Program-made: the position numbers and the translations under genes | In this document: in pieces, positions 54,098 to 64,000 of the stretch | Position numbering within the stretch: the stretch's first letter is position 1 | Layout of the letters: each line of letters begins with the position of its first letter | Notes under the pieces: generated by a model | What the model saw: only the letters and a program-made list of their open reading frames with translations | What the model was told of the DNA's origin: nothing | The model's database searches: none | Source: Bombyx mori | Taxonomy: Eukaryota; Arthropoda; Insecta; Lepidoptera; Bombycidae | Assembly: GCF_030269925.1 (NCBI RefSeq) | Contig: NC_085107.1 | Coordinates: forward strand, 18,230,001-18,294,000 | Direction: 5' to 3' | DNA length: 64,000 nt

Positions 54098-55404
54098 ATG
54101 GAATCTGAATTGTCACCAGATCAAGAGAAAGACACACCGCCCGTGCCGATTAAAACGTACCAATGGGAAGATTTAAAAAGAGCTCGTGAAGTTGGCGCTT
54201 ACCCCTGGACTCATTTACTGAAGCCGCCACTCGAGGGCGAAGTTACCGCTGAGGATATAATAAGGGAGACTACTCCCAGAAGAAGTATGTCACGAGAGTT
54301 TTCAAGGTCGCGAACGCATTCACCAGTTGACAGTGACATTCAGAAAATTCTAAACCTTGACTCTTCACCGGGAAGCAGCCGAAAACATGGCGATGAAGGT
54401 GAGGACGAAGGGGTTCACATCCCTAATTTTTCTAAAGAAGTGTCTCTGGATGAAGAAGACATTCCTGGCCCGGTTTTAAGCACTTACATTGTGAAAAGGC
54501 CAGAGAGTCAGAGTAGTGTACAATTAATGTCACCTGTAGAAATTCCTAAATTAAATGTTTCTCCGAAGGGAATATTGAAACGCCGAGTACCAGATCAATA
54601 CATAGGTGTAACTGAAACACGTGAGAAAACGAAGTGTTGCCATCCTCTTGTTAACAAAATAAAGCACTTAGCAGACAAAACATTACACAAATTAGATAGG
54701 AGTGATTTAGAAAAATCCCCTCTCTCCAAACGAAAGAAGAATGAAAATACACAAGAGATAAGACAGTTAAGGCATTCTCCGGGAGCCGTCAGAAGACAAA
54801 AATTCAGCGCAATGAAACTAGGTGATTCTGATGAAATGAGCAAAACGATGAGTATTGACACACCGCCACCTAGAAAAAAAAAAGAACATATTTATGAAGA
54901 TATTGAAGAATCAAAACAAGACAACGAAAAGTCGCTACACTTTTCTAAGGACGTAGACAAGCAAATTTCTACCAAGGCCGACGATGAAAGTAAAAGCGTA
55001 AGCAATAAAGAAAACGATAGCATTGCCGAAAAGAAATCAATCGCTTCGCTAGATCCGAGCTTAATAACGGATAATGTTTCGTTAAAATCGGGTGAACGCG
55101 TCATGGAAAAACTACATAAACAAGACGAAAAAAATAAAGAAGCAGTTCTTTTAGATGAGGAGATGGATCCAGACGAACCGAATGTCGACGAAATATTTCA
55201 AAATCAACTCGACGAAACCAGAAGAAACAATGAGTCCCCCAATATAACTATAACAGAAATTACAGACGACGATGTAGATGGTAGCGGAGATTCAGGACAT
55301 CATGTAGCGGCTCCAATCGAAACGTCGCCAAGCCCCAGCCCGCAATGTAACGTAAAGGACAAGGACATCAAATTTATCAACAGGAAATGGTCTAAACAAA
55401 GCAG
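54098..55404 (+). CDS. Large low-complexity protein, exon A (unrecognised family)
   Basis: An uninterrupted 435-codon exon from the ATG at 54098 to the donor gtaaat. It starts MESELSPDQEKDTPPVPIKT, YQWEDLKRAREVGAYPWTHL, with a folded-looking N-terminus, then Ser/Glu/Lys-rich sequence: SRTHSPVDSDIQKILNLDSS, VSLDEEDIPGPVLSTYIVKR, VNKIKHLADKTLHKLDR, a run of basic residues (PPPRKKKEHIYEDIEES), and acidic tail motifs (EEMDPDEPNVDEIFQN, ITEITDDDVDGSGDSG). Many SP and TP sites suggest phosphorylation. No signal peptide, membrane segment or enzyme motif. An acceptor-like taaccgcag at 54081-54089 with open frame upstream means the ATG may be internal. I do not recognise the family; a scaffold or adaptor is only a guess. 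Confidence 0.85.
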
Positions 55405-56225
55405 GTAAATTTTATTTTTTCTCTTTTACGAAATACGTAACAATGACATAACACACGCAGAGCGAACGCGCTTAGTTCTGACTGTTTGATAAATATAGCT
55501 ACACGGCCGGTCTTCCTGCCCATTCGGTAAGCTCTTTAAAATTGTCATCAGTGATCAGTGGTCGCGGCTGCTTTCACGTCTGTGATTAGTACATTCACCG
55601 ACCGGCTTTGACAAGCACGCCTAATGATTCATTGTCCGCATGACAAAATACACGGTGTGCGGAAACCTTAAAGATGGCACGGTTGCGGTAGGCCGTAGTA
55701 ACGAGTAAGCTCCGGCGATGGACATCGGAAGGTGGTACGCCTATAGAAAAGCCCTTGAGACCGACAAGAGAAGGCAGCGCCCAAGTGTTTACGCCAGACG
55801 TACGGTGTGCTTGTCAGTATTTTCAATGTGATTCGCTATTGCCGGAACGAGTTAATCCGGTGGGCACTAGACCAACATCGCGGGCGAGCAATTTTATTTC
55901 ATACGATAGGTAAGTCACACACCTACATGCAAATTTTGACGGTTTTAATGTAATTTTATGACTAACATTATGTGCGGCAAATATATTTGAAACACGACTT
56001 CGACCCGGCGGCGGCTGCGGCTAAAACGAGCACCGACAGTTGGCCTAATTGTGACTCGACTCTGTGAAGTTTAAATATAACTACTATCTTTTGCGACGAA
56101 TGTGAAATTTGCGTTATGCAGTTTTCTTATTTATGCTTGCGCTGAGCGAATGGTTTCGTTGAAAATATTTATGTTGGTCGTCGAAATATATTTTTTATTT
56201 ATTACATAGCCGAAATTGCTTTCAG
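55405..56225. other. Intron between the two large exons
   Basis: 821 bp with no repeat I recognise; the middle is less AT-rich than other introns. The end ttgctttcag is a good acceptor; the nearby acatag at 56204-56209 would put the join out of frame. Confidence 0.6.
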
Positions 56226-58089
56226 TGATCACGAATACGAAATTATAGAAAAGCCGCCACCAAATATCGTTTACACTGCACCGAGCGTGGATGAAGCTTC
56301 ACCGCGAACTAAAGTCGATGATGATTTGTCGAGTACAACTTCGCTGGAAAGAAAGCTTTTGCAACACACGTCCGACGAAGACGAACCACCTGACGACAAG
56401 GACAGTGCACACGAAGATACGCACGAAAATATTTTAAACGCCGAAGCTTTACAACGAGACATTGAAGACAGATTCTTCGTCAACACACCTTCAACAATGT
56501 CTCGAACAGAATGTGAAATAAGTACAAGTCAAGTGGATTCGTCCGCTTTAGAACAATTACCGTTAAAAAGGGATAGCCGCTCGAAAAATCCTGATAGTTC
56601 TGATAGCAAACTACAGCAACGCTTTAGAGAAAGCACTGGTAAATTAAAAACACAAGCAGGAAAATTAAAAACAAAGTTACAAAATATGAAAACAAATCGC
56701 ATGTCTATGCCTGAAAGACCTAGATTTAGTCTACCCGAGCGATCCAAAGTTAAAACGCCTGATAAACCAAAAATGTCACTACCGGATCGACCAAAGCTTA
56801 CGCCAGATAAAAGAAAGTTTAAATTACCTGAACGCCCAAAATTAAAAAAATTCAACATTACCTTACCTGACCGACCTAAGTTCAATGTTCCGGATCTATC
56901 GAAATTTAAAATGCCTGACCGACCAAAAATTAATTTTCCTAGTTTAGGACGGAAGAAGGATAAAATCGAAACTTCGAGCTCAACAACGGATGTAGCTAAC
57001 GTAGCAACAGTAGATTTCGAAGCTAAAACTTACCCTAGACTATTCAATAGAAAGAAAAAGTCTGAACTTCAAAAAACATCATCCTCTCCCACATTGAACC
57101 GGGACGATACTCCACCTCTGATGTTCACATTTAACTTCATGAAGAAAAGCAAAGAAGACCCAGGAAAGTATGTACCCGAGAGCCCTGAGGAACTGAGAGA
57201 GTACGGAGTTAATAATGATGACAATCAATATAATACGGATATCAATAACAGAAGAAGGTATGAGACTACATACGATTTTGACAAAGTCGACACAGAATAC
57301 ATGGACGAGGAACAGGAAGAAACGAATTTAGAGATACATAACACTTCATCTTCTCCAGATATATCACCGTCTAAACAAGAATACACACCAGTCATAACCG
57401 AAATAAACAATGACGAATTTTTCGTACGACCGAGAGGGATTTCTCGTGAAAACATTCAAGTAAGGGAATACTTGAGCGACGAGACGCGCCAAGCGTTTCA
57501 GAATCCGAAAAACGTTTTGGCTTTGATGGGAAGCAGTACGGAGGTCAATCATGACAATTTGTATATGAATGACGTCGAATCAGAGTTTATAGACGAAAAC
57601 GAAATGATGAGGTATTCAAGTGAAGATCTCAACGACAAAGACGACGGTTACTACACATTCCCCCCAGTGAGACCATCACGAGCTAAACGAAAGAAAGAAA
57701 GGAAAGAAGAGGAGCCCACTCCATATATTGACGAAAGCGCCAATGCTAGCTTACAGTTCAGCGAGGTGGATCTCGATATGCGAGTTGATAACGTCGAAGG
57801 TAAGCTAAATGGTGCAATGTCAAATGAGAGCTTCGAGACAAATAAGTTAGATGTCAACAGGTTAGACTTCACTCCAGCCACAGATTTACATTCGATCCAC
57901 GAGTACGCTAACGACGAGGTCATACAGTATCCGGAAAACATTCCGATTCAATCACAGACCCTGCCTATGCCGCCCAAGAGGAGGAAGAAGTTTGGCAAAA
58001 AGGACATTGCTCATTCGTCATTGAATGACTTCAAAAACGTTTCCAGTGCCAGGTTGTGGGAAGATCCGCAGGAACAACACACCGAAGAT
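56226..58089 (+). CDS. Large low-complexity protein, exon B (unrecognised family), partial
   Basis: It continues exon A in phase (AG|T) for 621 codons to the donor gat|gtaagt, leaving phase 0 for an exon I cannot find before 64000. It begins SDHEYEIIEKPPPNIVYTAP. Residues ~595-680 of the joined protein form an imperfect 10-13-residue repeat built on LP(D/E)RPK followed by an aromatic, Met or Leu: MPERPRFSLPERSKVKTPDK, then MSLPDRPKL, KFKLPERPKL, ITLPDRPKF, FKMPDRPKI. Downstream come LMFTFNFMKKSKEDPGKYVP, EFFVRPRGISRENIQVREYL, SDETRQAFQN and VRPSRAKRKKERKEEEPTPY, then a basic cluster PPKRRKKFGKKD. Overall disordered and highly charged. Codon use and unbroken length over 1.8 kb make coding certain; function is unknown. 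Confidence 0.88.
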
Positions 58090-59889
58090 GTAAGTAATAT
58101 TATCCTGTAATAAAAATACTTCATAGCTTAAAGATAAGCTATAAGATAGCTTAAAGATATGTAGACAGTTTAGTTAAAATATATCAGCGATTTTGGTAAA
58201 TAGCATAATAATAGAAAACAGATAGATTTAGATTTAAAAAAAACTTAAAATCTATTTGCAATCAGCCGTATTGCTTTAAAGGTAAAATGATTTTGCCTGA
58301 TGAATCAGAAGCGGATATTCTTGACGCTTCAAACTAATATTAACGAACACCTCAAAAATTACACTATAATTATTAAAGCCTACTGCTACATCAAGCACAC
58401 GTATAACTAGAATAGGCTCTGGCTAAAGTAACTAATCGAAAGATCGCTAAAGTACACATAACTCAATTTTCACTAATAAATAAATTTTAACAGTAAAATA
58501 AAAATGCTTCTACACTCGACGACAAGTTTAGTACATACAATCCATCAGGGTTCAGTCAACACTCCACCTAATATAATGTAACTATAATTAATATTTTTAC
58601 ATTCCCTACATTGTATTAATATATTATAGCTATTTATCATCTATAATTTAATGAGACTTGGCTAAAGCTTAATCTAAATAAATAAAATTGAATGTTTATG
58701 TTTTTAGAGAATCGTAGCATTCCTAAGCCATTCAACAGACTGTGATAAAAATTGTTGAAAACAGTTGTTGTACTCCAAGGAACGTTGATGATAAACACAC
58801 ATTGATCGGGCGCGAGTAGTTATAAATCGATATTTTTCATACATTTAACAATATTAATAGCGACCGCTCAGGAGGTTTCAGCTGTCTAAAACAAATCTAA
58901 GCCAATTCCAAAAAAAAACCCTAATTTTTAGCCTACCATATTAAAACAGGAACTATTATGTTTTAGAGCCTCCGTTTTGTTTCTGAACCCGTAAAGAGCT
59001 TTCTTGTCAAGCTTCAAAGAAGTCGGGCTATATTTGTGATGGAGTTCCAGCTTCCTCCCCCATTCGACTTGCAATCTTTATCACTGAAAGCAATAATTGC
59101 TATTACGCTTCGAGGTTTAAAAATTTAAAAAATAACAGTCAAACTTTTAAAAAAATAGCCCTTAATAGTGAGGCTATTTTGAGAATTCTTAGGTGATCAA
59201 TAAAGAAGAATCTACGAAATTCATTCAAGAACAGAGCAGAAGCTTTAAATCCTTATTACATAAGCACACAAACAGCCTGTTATTAAATAAAAACGTTACA
59301 CGTTGACCCTGAATAGTGTTTAATACGTTGTGAATCTGTAAAGGGCAGCTGCTATTCCAGATATGTTTGGTGTAGGCTAAAAATAATAAATAGCTCGCTC
59401 TTCTTCATGGAACTGTTCCGCTAATACCGACATAAATGCTCATAGTATCAGGACAGTAGATCTGTTGTGAAATGGGGAATTCATTGATTTGCAGGCTTAT
59501 TGAGGCTATATTAAAATAAATGATTATGGCCTAAAGTGGAAAGTATCACTCACTATACCGCCTATTTGTCCATCCGTTATCCGCTAATGTTTCATGCGTT
59601 TTGGTCTAAAAGGACGGTCGTTGTACCATATAATCAAGAATATCATTTAATATCTCAGAGTGTTATATAAAAATAGGGAGGCCGTAAACTTGTACAACTT
59701 GTACATTCATCTGTAAAAACAAATTCAATAAAAATGATTATTAAAAAATAAAGAATATCAGACCCTATCGGAACATGCATCCACATCGTGTCCTGTTTAT
59801 TTCTGTTACAAAGAAATTATCCTTTCCGATTTAAAGGCACCCACTCTTGACCAACGGACGTTATGCTGTCCATGGACTTTGGAGACCTT
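58090..59889. other. Presumed intron, no recognised feature
   Basis: Follows the exon B donor. AT-rich, no repeats I can name and no coding frame above background. Confidence 0.45.
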
Positions 59890-60010
59890 TTTTTATTGCT
59901 TAGTCGCGTGGACGAGCTCACGGCCTACCTGATGTTAAGTGGTCACCGGAGCCCATAATCGTCTACAACGTAAATGCCGCCACCTACCTTGAGATAGGGG
60001 TTCAACAAAC
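59890..60010 (-). repeat. Bm1-type SINE 3' fragment
   Basis: tattgcttagtcgcgtggac, ggcctacctgatgttaagtg, ctacaacgtaaatgccgcca; ends after about 120 bp. Confidence 0.75.
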
Positions 60011-60399
60011 GATCTTCAGTGCTTTCCCTACGTTTGCCGCTAGGGGCGCTGTTCAAACTCAGCAAAATTTGAGATAGCTTTTACGCGATTGAGAAGATAA
60101 AATCTCATACTAAGCACACCGACAAGCTCTAGAAAAACTTGTAGTAAAAGTATTATAACAATTTTCATTTAAATAATTAAAAGTAGAGCATCTTAATATT
60201 TATTTACTAATACGGCCTTTTTTTAAATTATATACAAATATCACGGCCACCGCTAGGTTTAACTAGTTGAAATATTCGTAGCCCATATTAATAATACGAG
60301 ATAATTAGTGATTCAATTTCATGAAGTGTCACGTAAGTCATTCGAGGTGAATGAACTGTCTTTTATTCTTAATGACATCTATTTAAATAGAGTTTACGT

Positions 60400-60600
60400 C
60401 ATTCTGTTGTGGCATCGATGCTCGGCGACGATGAGTCGTGGAAGGCGATGCTCGACTTCTGCGACACCATCTCGCAGAAGGAGGCGGCGCGGCGGGGCGC
60501 GTGAGAGACGCATAATCTCGCCGCCGTCGAGCGGGGGCCAGGGAGACGGATCTCGCCCAAGCCCTGGCCCTCTATGTGTAAAAAAAAAAAGACATTCTGT
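60400..60600 (+). mobile_element. 185-bp R1-type LINE scrap with poly(A) and target duplication
   Basis: Bases 60408-60579 match the end of ORF2 at 7966-8148 (opposite strand): gtggcatcgatgctcggcga, gagtcgtggaaggcgatgct, agcgggggccagggagacgg. A poly(A) run (60580-60590) follows the end of ORF2 directly, and cattctgt flanks both sides (60400-60407, 60593-60600). Strongly 5'-truncated; the coding frame is broken by small deletions. Confidence 0.8.
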
Positions 60601-60692
60601 AGTCTTTGTTTCTTGTGCTAGGATTTTTTCTTGTTTTAGAAGGTAAATACCTCATAGTCGCCATCGGTCTTGGATGCTAAGTCCAAGACAGA

Positions 60693-60956
60693 TTATCGTC
60701 GCTGTTGTACGAAAATCTGCTATGTGCAAAAACTCTATTTTGAATTAATGAGTAAAAACATTTCCGTATAAAATTTTATATGAAGATGAATTTTTAAGAA
60801 GTATATCAAATGAAAGCTATAGATAGATATTAAAGCTATGGATACATAACCGTTTTTTTTGTACGGTAGATAGGGCTGTGAACTATACAAAAAAGTCAAA
60901 AAGTAAAAATCTCAAAAAGTGCACATAGCAGATTTTGGTTTGACAACGACGTTATG
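60693..60956. mobile_element. MITE-like inverted-repeat element
   Basis: gaaaatctgctatgtgcaaa (60711-60730) and its reverse complement around 60917-60939 form the core of ~37-bp inverted arms, with cgtcg(c/t)tgt continuing outward. About 180 bp of AT-rich sequence lies between. The outer ends are not sharply defined; a small palindrome cttggatgctaagtccaag lies just outside the left arm. Confidence 0.55.
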
Positions 60957-61403
60957 TCATCACCTATCGCTAATGACTCTCTTCGAACCTTATTTGAATA
61001 AGAACCTTTAAGCATATTATTAAGGTTTTTATGGTTTTTTTTCCCATTGTCTGCAATATTTTGTGGTATGGTGATGAATGTCTACTTCGTCGCCAATAGA
61101 CGTTACCACAACCAAGCTGCTGCGTACCAATTACTTTGGGCAACTTTATCGGGATCTGTTGATTATTCGCGGTGTTCTTACTAGCGTTATAGATAATTAG
61201 AAGTGGACCATATATGTACTGGTATTAGGCAGGCACAACTGTCTATCGCAGCTCCATCAGTAAACCTGGTCTGGATCAAAGGTTTTCATCGTGTTAAACT
61301 TCCATATTATTACGTCTTACGGAAACACTAAAACCGAACCCGTCATAAATTGTAATTTTCGTAAACACCCCTGAAGATAATAATTGTAAATAGACATGCT
61401 TTA

Positions 61404-61724
61404 ACAAAAACCGACTTCAAATAGAAAAAAAAAGGTTATTCCAAAACAAATTAATATACACTAAAAACAATAATCGTCGAAATCGGTTGGCGTGAATATT
61501 GAGTTATTCATCTATTTGTTGCGCACGTACTTAATGCAAATTTAAGACTTATATGGTTTTCTCATGGATACCATTAATTGAAGTAAATTGAAATGGGACC
61601 ACACGGGAAGCGTTAGCTTTTTGATAAAAAAATAATCATCAAAATGTTATGAGGTAACAAACATAAAAATAAAACATACAGTCGAATTGAGAACCCCCTC
61701 CTTTTTTGAAGTCGGTTAAAAACG
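61404..61724. mobile_element. MITE-like element with aaccgacttcaaa ends
   Basis: The left end aaaaaccgacttcaaa and right end tttgaagtcggttaaaaa are inverted repeats about 320 bp apart. These termini are common in moth genomes. No coding frame inside; superfamily not assigned. Confidence 0.5.
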
Positions 61725-61839
61725 ACTGCTTTGTTCATTTGACTGTTTTCAAGAAAATATATATAATTCGATCCGGTACGGCCGTCAGGTTCCAAGATTT
61801 TTATCACGACAGAACAATGTCCGTCGTTTCTGCTAGTCT

Positions 61840-62127
61840 TCTATATATGTATACCTATATAAAAATGAATTGCTGTTCGTTAGTCTCACTAAAACTCGAA
61901 AACGGCTGGACCGATTTCGCTAATTTTGGTCTTAAATTATTTGTGGAAGTCCAGAGAAGGTTTAAAAGGTGAATAAATATGAAAATGCTCGAAATTATAC
62001 AAAAACAAACAATTTTCTTTTTTCTTTGATGTGTCCCCCGTCGGACGGATTCCTTTTGTTTTTTTTTAAAGTTTATTTTATACAAAAGTTTAGGTTGAGG
62101 CACTACGAAGTCTGCCGGGTCAGCTAG
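61840..62127 (+). mobile_element. Non-autonomous Helitron (family H4)
   Basis: It opens tctatatatgtatacctata and continues atgaattgctgttcgttagt; it ends tgccgggtcagctag followed by t. 288 bp. The ending resembles the one at 26332, so H3 and H4 share a 3' end. The frames across it are chance. Confidence 0.6.
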
Positions 62128-62502
62128 TTTGTAATAAAAGAGAACTGCTAGCTTCATTAGCGCGTAATCCGTCAATTGGTGTCACAGAATGTCAAAGACT
62201 ACTAATATAGGCGTCTACTCCCATTCGATGAGCAGCAGTGAAGTTTCAAACAACAGAAACTGGCTCGAAGCCAACGAAGTGCGCTGATTTATTTTCGGAA
62301 AGCATCTATCTGACTGACCCAGTTAATTGTAACTCTGAGACTAGCGTGATTTAAATACACATGTAATACTATTAACGGAGCGGTGGCTTGTATAAAAACG
62401 TAAACAGAGTCCTGGAAATTAAATCGCTTTCAAGACCACAACGCAAGGTTGTTGTCGGCTAGTTAAAAAGTTAGATTTTATGTTTAACGTTAGTATTAAA
62501 TG

Positions 62503-62640
62503 TTAGATTCTGCAAAGCACTGCTCTTGCTAGGGTTAATGTTAGCAATGTCGTCAGGTCTGACCCCGTGAGCTCACCTCAGTTAAGGTTACGCTGAAATG
62601 GTATTTCAAGAGCATCAGCTTAATAAAGGAAACAAAAAAG
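62503..62640 (+). repeat. Jockey-type LINE 3' end
   Basis: agattctgcaaagcactgct, ccccgtgagctcacctcagt, taaggttacgctgaaatggt and an A-rich end (62626-62646); same as the end of 18110-18405. Confidence 0.65.
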
Positions 62641-62773
62641 AAAAATAGAGATGTTATGCCAACAACACACTGTACGCTTCTTCATATTCCAACCTGAACA
62701 CATTCCTGAACCTTCACCATACATGAACACATCAAGCATTCAATTAGTATGCACACGTTGTGGTATAGTACAG

Positions 62774-63541
62774 TGTAGCACAAAGTAGTTATTCCGGACG
62801 GCCACCGCTCAGGTTTCGGCCACCACGTGTGATTTTTAGACTTCTTACTCTCGTTGAAACGTGGTGGCTCGAGTATTGCCGCAGTGGCTGTCGCGGAACG
62901 GGTGCTGGGATTGGTTCGAGGAAAATAACGAAGGCTTCAAGTATGGCGTTCACACGGTCCTCGTGGCTTGACCGGCGCAGGGCGTAGGAGCGAGTCTCTT
63001 CTTCTTCGACGGCTCTCTCCTCTTCTTCTGGAGAGGTCTTGACTCGTCGGCTCGCTGTCTCGAACTGAATTTGCAGCGAGGTAGGCCCCTTATTTATGGT
63101 CGCCCACACGCACTCGGCCAGCGCTATTATGAGTCCGAGCACGGTGGGCGTCTATTGTTCTCTCGGCCGCCTCGCTCGCCTATTGTTTGCCTAGTCGCTC
63201 TATTAGTTGCCCGTATTGTGACTCGCTCCTGCGTTCCCACGCCAAATTAAAGACCACGAGGACCAATCTTTATTTTCAAACAAAATATTTACAAATTACT
63301 TATTTCTATTTACATTCTCTCTATTTATTTCACAGCTATTTTTCACATACTATCTATTTACGGACATTTATAACTATTTATTCTCTATTTTAACTATTTT
63401 CTAACACAGTCTATTTACGGACATTGTCTATTTCTATTAAATCTCGCTGTACTTTGCGAACATATCTCTATTTAACTATTACTATATTTCCTATCTATTT
63501 TTAAACTATCAATGTCCGTCGCGAATAATATCTATTCTACA
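62774..63541 (-). repeat. Candidate 3' LTR of a BEL/Pao retrotransposon
   Basis: On the minus strand the segment begins tgtagaatag one base after the pol stop codon and ends tgctaca, giving matched tgtag...ctaca termini over 768 bp. It contains aataaa (on the minus strand near 63266-63271) and short repeats of gtccgtaaatag and gtccgtcgcgaa. The second LTR is outside the window, so the boundaries are inferred. A 117-codon frame inside it (62789-63142) is not supported as a gene. Confidence 0.6.
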
Positions 63542-63542
63542 T

Positions 63543-64000
63543 TTATTCATGTCCGTCGCGAACATCCTCCCGCCGTGCAGCGTCGTTCACGTCGCTGCAT
63601 CCTCCCTGGTGAGCGGCGGACATCGTGGGCAGCACGATGATCTTCTTTGCCGGGCGTCGCAGGATACCGCCGGCGGTGCGCACGTCGACCACTCGAGTGA
63701 TGCCGTCGGCCCCCGGGTAAACCTCCTGGATGATCCCTCGTGGCCAGGTGTTCCGTGGGAGCGTTCCGTCTGCTATTATCACGACGTCGCCTATCTTCAG
63801 GGCGGGCCCGCGGCTGTGGGGCTCCCGCCGGTTCTGCAGGTCGGGCAGGTACTCCCGGAGCCAGCGACTCCAGAACACATCTGCCAGACGTTGAGCTGCG
63901 CGCCAGTGTGCGCGCCCTATGAGGTCGGCGTCGTCAAACTTGCCCGGCACGGGGACTCGCGCCGGGCCTCCCAGCAGGAAGTGGTTCGGTGTTAGAGGGT
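63543..64000 (-). CDS. BEL/Pao retrotransposon Pol C-terminus, partial
   Basis: The end of the polyprotein of a BEL/Pao LTR retrotransposon, continuing past the window edge. It reads LTPNHFLLGGPARVPVPGKF at the edge, then QRLADVFWSRWLREYLPDLQ, LKIGDVVIIADGTLPRNTWP, RGIIQEVYPGADGITRVVDV, RTAGGILRRPAKKIIVL. LTPNHFLLG, W.REYLP.LQ, GD.V...D...PR..W..G and the RP..K closing motif are the conserved domain that follows integrase in this superfamily (DUF5641 type). The frame is open over the ~150 codons visible. Pao itself was described from Bombyx, but which element this is cannot be told. Whether protease, reverse transcriptase and integrase are intact lies outside the window. Confidence 0.85.
   Translation of the reverse strand, partial: PLTPNHFLLGGPARVPVPGKFDDADLIGRAHWRAAQRLADVFWSRWLREYLPDLQNRREPHSRGPALKIGDVVIIADGTLPRNTWPRGIIQEVYPGADGITRVVDVRTAGGILRRPAKKIIVLPTMSAAHQGGCSDVNDAARREDVRDGHE

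Noticed and set aside
56204..56210. Alternative acceptor acatag for exon B
   Set aside because: Joining there puts the 55404 donor out of frame; ttgctttcag at 56225 keeps it.
62789..63142. 117-codon minus-strand frame
   Set aside because: It lies wholly inside the candidate LTR and shows no domain; most likely fortuitous in GC-rich LTR sequence.

Overview
This window looks like a nuclear genome segment from a moth, most likely the silkworm Bombyx mori or a close relative. It is AT-rich and intron-rich, and packed with interspersed repeats: many copies of a tRNA-headed SINE of the Bm1 type, three DD37D mori-subfamily mariners, several TC...CTAG non-autonomous Helitrons, and non-LTR fragments of jockey-like and R1-like type. 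There are no bacterial-style operons, CRISPR arrays or free-standing tRNA/rRNA genes that I can support. The species assignment rests on recognising repeat families, not on a database search.

Layout. 1-24.2 kb is gene-poor repeat territory: a duplicated hAT-like segment, a decayed DD34D-type transposase, two mariners (the one at 16511-17809 has an uninterrupted 346-codon transposase frame), an R1-type LINE nested inside a Helitron with a clean target-site duplication, a jockey-type LINE with an 11-bp duplication, and a MITE with 35-bp inverted termini. 24.2-46.1 kb holds the one well identified host gene, the orthologue of SCAI (suppressor of cancer cell invasion), on the + strand. I resolve ten coding exons whose splice phases all agree. 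The last eight carry the conserved SCAI family region. The first two and most of the third add about 400 charged, disordered residues in front of it. Introns carry Bm1 copies, Helitrons, one mariner and a palindrome next to a TAC microsatellite. 46.1-53.3 kb is mostly unannotatable AT-rich sequence with SINE and LINE debris.

54.1-58.1 kb holds two large in-phase exons (1057 codons) of a second + strand gene. It encodes a long acidic/basic, low-complexity protein with a short proline/lysine repeat. I do not recognise its family, and its 3' end lies beyond what I can find. A possible upstream exon at 53320-53437 joins in phase. 58.1-64 kb is probably its intron or downstream sequence, with a MITE-like inverted repeat, a Helitron, LINE scraps and, at the right edge on the minus strand, the 3' end of a BEL/Pao LTR retrotransposon (end of pol plus a candidate 768-bp LTR).

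The two host genes share a strand, but nothing in the sequence shows that they act together. No wholly new biological system is evident. The most interesting points are the long N-terminal extension of SCAI, the Helitron that ends 42 bp before a core SCAI exon, the possibly intact mariner, and the unrecognised repeat-bearing gene.
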